In this document: positions 58,850 through 64,000 of the stretch, in pieces
Position numbering within the stretch: the first letter of the stretch is position 1
How the letters are laid out: every line of letters begins with the position of its first letter
NCBI GenBank assembly: GCA_013397435.1
Contig: VZRG01002961.1
Coordinates: 1,414-65,413 of the forward strand
Source of the DNA: Erythrocercus mccallii
Taxonomy: Eukaryota; Chordata; Aves; Passeriformes; Dicruridae
DNA length: 64,000 bases
Reading direction: 5' to 3'
Notes under the pieces: generated by a model
What the model was told of the DNA's origin: nothing
The model's database searches: none
Seen by the model: only the letters and a program-made list of their open reading frames with translations
Made by a program: the position numbers and the translations under genes

Positions 58850-61270
58850 CCATGAACACAGATGGTATGCAAGGATGCAATGAGCCAGGCCACTGCCACT
58901 TGGAATTAAGTCTGGCAAGGGGTGTTAATAGTAAGTACATCAGCAGGAAAAGGAAGATTAGGGAAAGTTTGGGGCCATTGTTGAAGCAGATGCGTGTCCT
59001 GGTGATGGAAGACACAGTGAAAGTGGAATTAGTGAATGCCTTCTTTGCCTTAGTCTTTAATGCTGAAGCTATCCTTCAGGAATCCCAGACCTTAGAGGTA
59101 AGAAAGGAAGGCTGGAGAAAGGAAGACTTGCCCCTGGTCATAGGGGCTTCAGTTAGAGGTCATTTAGACAGATTTAACACCCATAAATCTATTGGCTCGA
59201 ATGGATGGCATCCCATGGATGCTGAGGGAGCTGGCAGATAAGTTGCTAAGCCATTCTCCATTATCCTTGAGAAATGGAGAACAGGAGGTGCCTGATGACG
59301 GGAGGAAAGCCAGCATTACATCCCTCTTCCAAAAGGACAACAAGAAGGAACCAGGAAACTACTGGCCAGTCAACCTCACCATCATCCTTGGAAAGGTGGT
59401 GGAACAGATCACTCTGAAGATCATCACCATGCATGTAGAAGAAATGTAGGTCATTAGGAACAGTCAGGGTGGATGGACCAAGTAGTCAGGATGGCCATTG
59501 GGAGTAGACAGGGGGAAATCATACTTCACCAATAGCTTTCTGAGATGACATGGCAGGATAGGTTGGCTAGGGGAGAGCAGTGGATATTGTCTGCTATTAA
59601 AGAAACTTCCCAGTCTGGCCGTTCATGAGACATTCCCAATGTCAGAGACTTTCACTGTTGGGAGTGAAGCCCCTGCTCAGTGGGTGGCTTCAGTGAGCTG
59701 GCAGGTGCCCTGCTTAATTCCTGACACAGCCCACACTCATGCAGTCAGACCAAGTTTCCTTAGAGGTTTGACCCCAGGTTTCCCATAGCAGTGTCTCAGA
59801 TGTCTCAGTCCATAAAGCCATTTATTCCTGGTGCAGTAACACAGAAACAGCTTGAGCTGGTGCCTCTGAGCAGGACCCCCAGCAAAGGAACCTGGATCTA
59901 TTACATCCTCAGTCTTCCTGCATGCAAGTCTTGCTCTTCCTTCTGAGTCTTCAGCTTCTGTCCCCACTCTCTGTGTCCATCTATCTAGATGATGTCACCA
60001 GTCTTCAAGTCCTTTGTTATCCAAAAGGTAGGCAATTCCCAGCTCCTGATGTGTCTGTTATTGTCCATTCACCTGGCTGCTGTCTCCCATATTCATGCCC
60101 TGTGTTATCCTAATAAAGATTGGCAGTTCACAGCCTCTTGTCTCAGGCTCGCACCCAGAGCTCAGATTACATCTCAGTCATCAGCTTCGATATCCATCTG
60201 CCTGGATCAGATAGTACCAGTACCACCTTAATTTCAGGAAGAGTTTTGATGTTGTCTCCCATAACATCCTCACAGGTAAGCTCAGGAAATGTGGGTTAGA
60301 GGAATGGACAGTGAGGTGGATCAAGAATGGCTGAATGGCAGAGCTCAGAGAGTCATGATAGTGGAGCAGAGTCCAGCAGGAGGCCTGTAGCCAGAGGTAT
60401 TCCCAAGGGATCAATACTGAGACCAATCTTAAGTCAACTTGTTTATCAACTTATTCAGCTTCCCTGGAGGAAGGAATCAAATGCACCCTCAGCAAGTTTG
60501 CTGGTGACACTAAACTGGGGGCAGTGGTGGATCCACCTGAAGGCTCTGCTGCCATTCCGTGGGACGCTGGAGCGTTGGGCAGAGAGAAACCTAACGAGGT
60601 TCAACAAGGACAAGTGCCAGGTCCTGTGCCTGGGGAAGAACAGAAGGGCCAGTGGGGCCAGGAGGAATTCCAGTGGAATCCTGGGGTGCATTGGGAAGAG
60701 TGTGGTCAGCAGGTGGAGGGAGGTGACCCTTTCCCTCTCTCAGCCCCAGCGAGGCCACACCTGGAGTGCTGTGTCCACTTCTGCGCTCCTCAGCACAAGA
60801 GAGACAAGGAGCTGCTGGAGAGGGTCCAGTGGAGAGCCAGAAGGATGGTCAGGGGTCTGGAGCTTCTCTCTTATGAGGAGAGACTCTGGGAGCTGGGCCT
60901 GTTTGGCCTGGAGAAGACTGAGATGGGATCTCATCAATACACAGAAACATCTCCAAGGTGGGTGTCAGGAGGATGGTGCCAGACTCTTTTCAGTGGTGCC
61001 CAAAGGAGATGAGGAGCCATGGCCATAAACTAAAGTATAAGAAGTTCCATCATAACTTGAGGCAGTGTAACTTCTTTACACAGAGGGTGGCATAGCACTG
61101 GAACAGCTGCCTGGAAGATTGTGGAGTCTCCCTGTCTGGAGAAACTCAAAACCCACTGGGGCACATTTGTGTGTCACCTGCTTTAGGTGACCTTGCCTTG
61201 GGGAGGTTGCAACTGGATGAAAGGAGCAAAGGTGCTTTCCAATGCTTAACTATATTGTGATTCTGTGATT
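58850..61270 (+). mobile_element. Long decayed CR1 LINE (ORF2 part to 3' end) with nested insertion
   Basis: Successive CR1 ORF2 blocks are readable: gaatgccttctttgccttag, gctgagggagctggcagata, gaaactactggccagtcaac, ggggagagcagtggatattg, then after an insertion gttttgatgttgtctcccat, caccctcagcaagtttgctg, gttcaacaaggacaagtgcc, gaggccacacctggagtgct and the UTR ending attctgtgatt. Partial reverse-transcriptase frames (e.g. 60327-61028) remain, but the ORF is interrupted by stops and shifts. It is one of the longest CR1 copies here. Confidence 0.92.
59590..60224 (+). mobile_element. LTR-like insertion inside the CR1
   Basis: CR1 sequence stops at gatattgtctgc and resumes at ccttaatttcagg, leaving ~635 bp of foreign DNA. 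That DNA contains an AATAAA (60111) and internal similar phrases (ttgttatcc...ggcaattc and tgttatcc...ggcagttc). The target-site duplication was not resolved, so LTR identity is tentative. Confidence 0.55.
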
Positions 61271-62360
61271 TGATGAAGTACTTGGAATTTGATACAAAGT
61301 TTCAAGGAGTAGTGAAATTTATTTCTTTGTGCAAGCTTTCTGCAATATAGGTTTCATTTAGAACTGTAACTGTGTTGCTAGCAACTGACTGGAGCACTTA
61401 CCAAAATTAGAGTACCATTTTATATATGCTGTATTAATACACGAGAAACAACTTCAGTATTTCTGTCTTAGTAGTTGAATATTATAGAGTGCAAACTAGT
61501 ATGTTTTCTCTTTCAGGAAACTTTTATCAAGATGGAATTTGTAAAGCTGCAGCGTACTATAGCAGTGCGTTTATGGTTCACTGGAGTGTGTAGCATCTTC
61601 AAGCATTGTCTGGATTGGGAAGTTGCACTCCTTTTGGTGGAGACTCCAGTCTCCTTGTTTAAGCATTTGCCTGCTCTGGCGCTGCCAATTTCATATCATC
61701 CACTGTGCTTTCTATGTACAGCCCATCATTTATATACAGAACTATGTCTTCTTTTTTTAAGCATATCTTAAGCAGCAGATGTTAAGTAAATAGTATAACC
61801 CTAGAGGATGAAAAAATGAAATGTCAGAGGAGAAATAGTGAAATTTGCCCCTTATCCACATCTCATACCCCATCCCAACCCTCAACCCAACAGATTCAAG
61901 TTACTTGGTGCTCTACATTCCACTGCATTAATATCTCTTAGTGGGACTTCTGGCCTATATTGCCATCAAGTCTACTTGTTGATAGAGGCTGTTCCCTTTT
62001 TCTAAACTTCACTGGAGTGTATATTTCTTTAGCTGTATTACTGAATAAGTGCTTTACACTAAAATTATAAAAATGCGTTGCTTGTGGTAATGTTAATGCT
62101 ACTTGATTTCAACAACTGACATGCGCTTATTTTGTTGTGGAGATTCCAAGAGGTAAACTTCTTGTTTTAAAAGTACTGACTCCTAGCCTAATGTGTTTAG
62201 AGGCATTGTTAATTAAAGGTTTTTTTTTTTCTGGATTGTCTTCCTCCTTTCTTACAAAACATTTTCCTTGGATTTTATGAAGAAGCTCCACCTGTATTTG
62301 ACACCTTCCTTATAAAGCAGAATTTGACAGGCTCTATGAAGATGCATGTGGGTGGTTGAG
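61271..62360. other. Intergenic DNA, nothing recognised
   Basis: The 98-codon ORF at 61475 follows a splice-like tttcag, but its frame shows no family resemblance. No repeat was classified. Confidence 0.45.
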
Positions 62361-62998
62361 TGTCAGAATTTTGCTGCTGTCAGATCCCGAGATTTAGTGT
62401 AGAAAGTCTTTTTCCCAAGCCCTGCGTCAGAAGAAAGGGTCAGGAATCCATCAGTTGTGCTTCCAGGGCTCTTTTATCCTTCTTATCTTGTTACATTCTT
62501 TTCTGCCCTGCCAAGGTCATTGCAACAGCAGGGTCAGGAGTCGACTGACTCCAGCCAGGGTGGTGCTTAACTTTTATACTAGATAATACGTGTTCCATAT
62601 TTACAATTAAATGCCAATACCTGTGACCTATGTTAGACAGTCTACTTCTATTCTGATCCAATCCAAAAGTGCCACCACCACAGCAGAAAATGGATGACAA
62701 GAAGAAGGACAAAAAGACAAGGACCACACCCTGATCCTCCATGTTGTCTTTTCTAATTCCATCCTAAAAACCCCAATATTCTACATTTGCACCCCGTGAT
62801 TACTTAACTACTATTACTAACTATCATTCTTCATTACACTCTTGTGGTCTGTAATTCTTTTTTCAAGTCCAAAGCTCCCCCATGGACTGAGATCAAAAAC
62901 AGTGTCTCCCTGAGCTCTGTGCAGGGGGGGGGCCTCCAAACCCCTTCCAGGGTCTCAAACCTTCCAGGGCAATCAGAGGAATTTCCTGGGTTCCAACA
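62361..62998 (-). mobile_element. Solo LTR with perfect 6-bp TSD, ERVK-like
   Basis: Complete element, TGTCAGAATT...GGTTCCAACA on the + strand (so TGTTGGAACC... to ...TTCTGACA in its own orientation), flanked by GTTGAG at 62355-62360 and 62999-63004. A - strand TATAAAAG-like box (near 62575) supports orientation. Confidence 0.9.
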
Positions 62999-63087
62999 GT
63001 TGAGGAAGCTGTAACGTATAATGTAGCTGTGTAAGTTAGCAGATAAGAGAGAAATGCTGCTTAATGGCCAGTTTACATATTGGTCAG

Positions 63088-63744
63088 TGTTATAAATGAA
63101 AAACCGCCAATTTGATTTTTAATAAAAAAGAATAATTTTATTGATTACAATTTGGATAAAATTTGGAAATAAGAAAAACAAGCCACAATCCAAAGTCCAA
63201 AGTGCTGACCTAGGAAACCAGCACTTGGTGGAGCAGTGTAACGGTGTCCAAATGGACTCTCCTGTCCGCTCCACGAGTTGTCCTCTGTGCTTTGGGTTTT
63301 TATACTGTTTTAAATAGCCCTCTCGAGGGTGCACAATGAAAGAATACAGTTTCTTTTGATAGGCAAAAGCTTTCCTGGAATAAAACAATGTAGTTTCTGC
63401 CGTGGCTGGGTGTGGAATAAAGGTAGTTTTGTCTTTTCAATTTGGCTGAAAAGAACCGTGCCTCAGTTAAACAAAAAGATTGATGGTTGTCGTTGGCCGA
63501 TGATGATCCAGCCTATTTTCATTAAGTGTCCAGTTTATCTGAAAGGGCTGGTCTTGTTTCTTGATAAGAAAATCACACCTCTCTTGCATGAATGGTGTGG
63601 CATTGCTATGTGGGAAGACAATAGCCTGTCTCTTATCTCTGGAATGTAGGTGTGATCTCCACCCTGGAGCAGCAGTACCTTGTACTTTGGTAACTTTCCT
63701 GGAAAAATCTTGTTTTATAAAAAGACTATTTCTAATTTATAACA
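63088..63744 (-). mobile_element. LTR of the same family as 1881-2570
   Basis: Bounded TGTTATAAAT...ATTTATAACA. The first 100 bp is the reverse complement-type match of the end of the LTR at 1881-2570, including gaaaaaccgccaatttg versus the complement of caaattggtgattttt. Its AATAAA on the - strand lies near 63141. No clear duplication was found on its flanks. Confidence 0.72.
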
Positions 63745-63829
63745 ATATATTCTTACAAAATATTCCAGCATGAATTATCCCTTAGATTCATCTATAACAG
63801 TCAGTGAATAAGGTGTTCTCCAGGTCTGA

Positions 63830-64000
63830 CAAGTGGCAGGTGGGCGTCAGTCTCCCATGTAACAAGGGACAGGGACAGGGCAGAGGAAATGGCCCTAGCT
63901 TCTACCAGAGAAAGTTTACATATTAGGAAAAATTTCTTCATGGAAATGATTATAAAGTACTGATACAGGCTGGCCTGGGAATTGGTGAGGTCACCATTCC
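63830..64000 (+). mobile_element. CR1 LINE fragment, continues past the window
   Basis: Contains ggtgggcgtcagtctcccat, aagggacagggacagggcag and attaggaaaaatttcttcat, then the start of a caccattcc block, typical of the CR1 3' UTR region, cut by the window end. Confidence 0.85.

Noticed and set aside
60327..61028. 233-codon + strand ORF as a possible gene
   Set aside because: Its DNA is CR1 ORF2/3' UTR in a partly wrong frame. It is a shadow of a decayed LINE.
61475..61771. 98-codon ORF as an extra HAUS6 terminal exon
   Set aside because: It has an acceptor-like ctctttcag, but the protein sequence does not resemble any HAUS6 tail and exon 17 already ends with a stop and poly(A) signal.
1..64000. 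CRISPR arrays, operons, toxin-antitoxin or phage-type systems
   Set aside because: No spaced direct repeats, ribosome-binding-site-linked ORF chains or bacterial gene signatures. The DNA is vertebrate, with introns and LINE/LTR repeats.

Overview
The window looks like avian nuclear DNA. It contains many CR1 LINE fragments with the typical avian CR1 3' end, several solo LTRs with intact target-site duplications (TSDs), and two split protein-coding genes, both on the + strand: PLIN2 (perilipin 2) followed by HAUS6 (augmin subunit 6). The same two genes are adjacent in the same relative orientation on human 9p22, and human 9p corresponds largely to the avian Z chromosome, so a Z-linked fragment is likely (inference). 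The LTR mix resembles songbird or near-songbird genomes, but the species cannot be fixed from sequence alone.

Layout. 1-25.6 kb is intergenic: CR1 and LTR remnants and long AT-rich stretches with no recognisable exon. It holds three structural curiosities. At 4.5-5.6 kb a 104-bp segment occurs in inverted copies, one of them inside a CR1 and flanked by a duplicated piece of that CR1. At 20.8-21.15 kb there is a near-perfect 94-bp-arm palindrome with a tRNA-Gly(UCC)-like sequence in its loop. At 22.25 kb there is a perfect three-way-junction palindrome. PLIN2 runs from a CpG-rich TATA-like/GC-box promoter near 26.0 kb to a poly(A) signal at 33.39 kb. It has a noncoding first exon and seven coding exons (438 codons), and all exon phases agree. 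33.4-40.5 kb is intergenic, with one solo LTR and an orphan acidic last-exon-like ORF at 39.12-39.26 kb. HAUS6 starts in a second CpG island (ZNF143-like, E2F-like and YY1-like motifs) at 40.57-40.77 kb and has 17 coding exons that join in frame to 898 codons, ending at 57,591 with a poly(A) signal at 57,770. The last 6 kb is a pile of mobile elements: a long decayed CR1 with a nested insertion, and several LTRs.

The two genes are functionally unrelated. PLIN2 coats lipid droplets and controls access of lipases. HAUS6 is a subunit of augmin, which recruits gamma-tubulin to existing microtubules in the mitotic spindle. Each has its own promoter. I found no bacterial-type system, CRISPR array, operon or intact mobile-element gene. 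The most novel material is the structured non-coding DNA rather than a new protein system. Exon borders were derived by hand from splice consensus, reading-frame continuity and remembered family similarity, without alignment tools.
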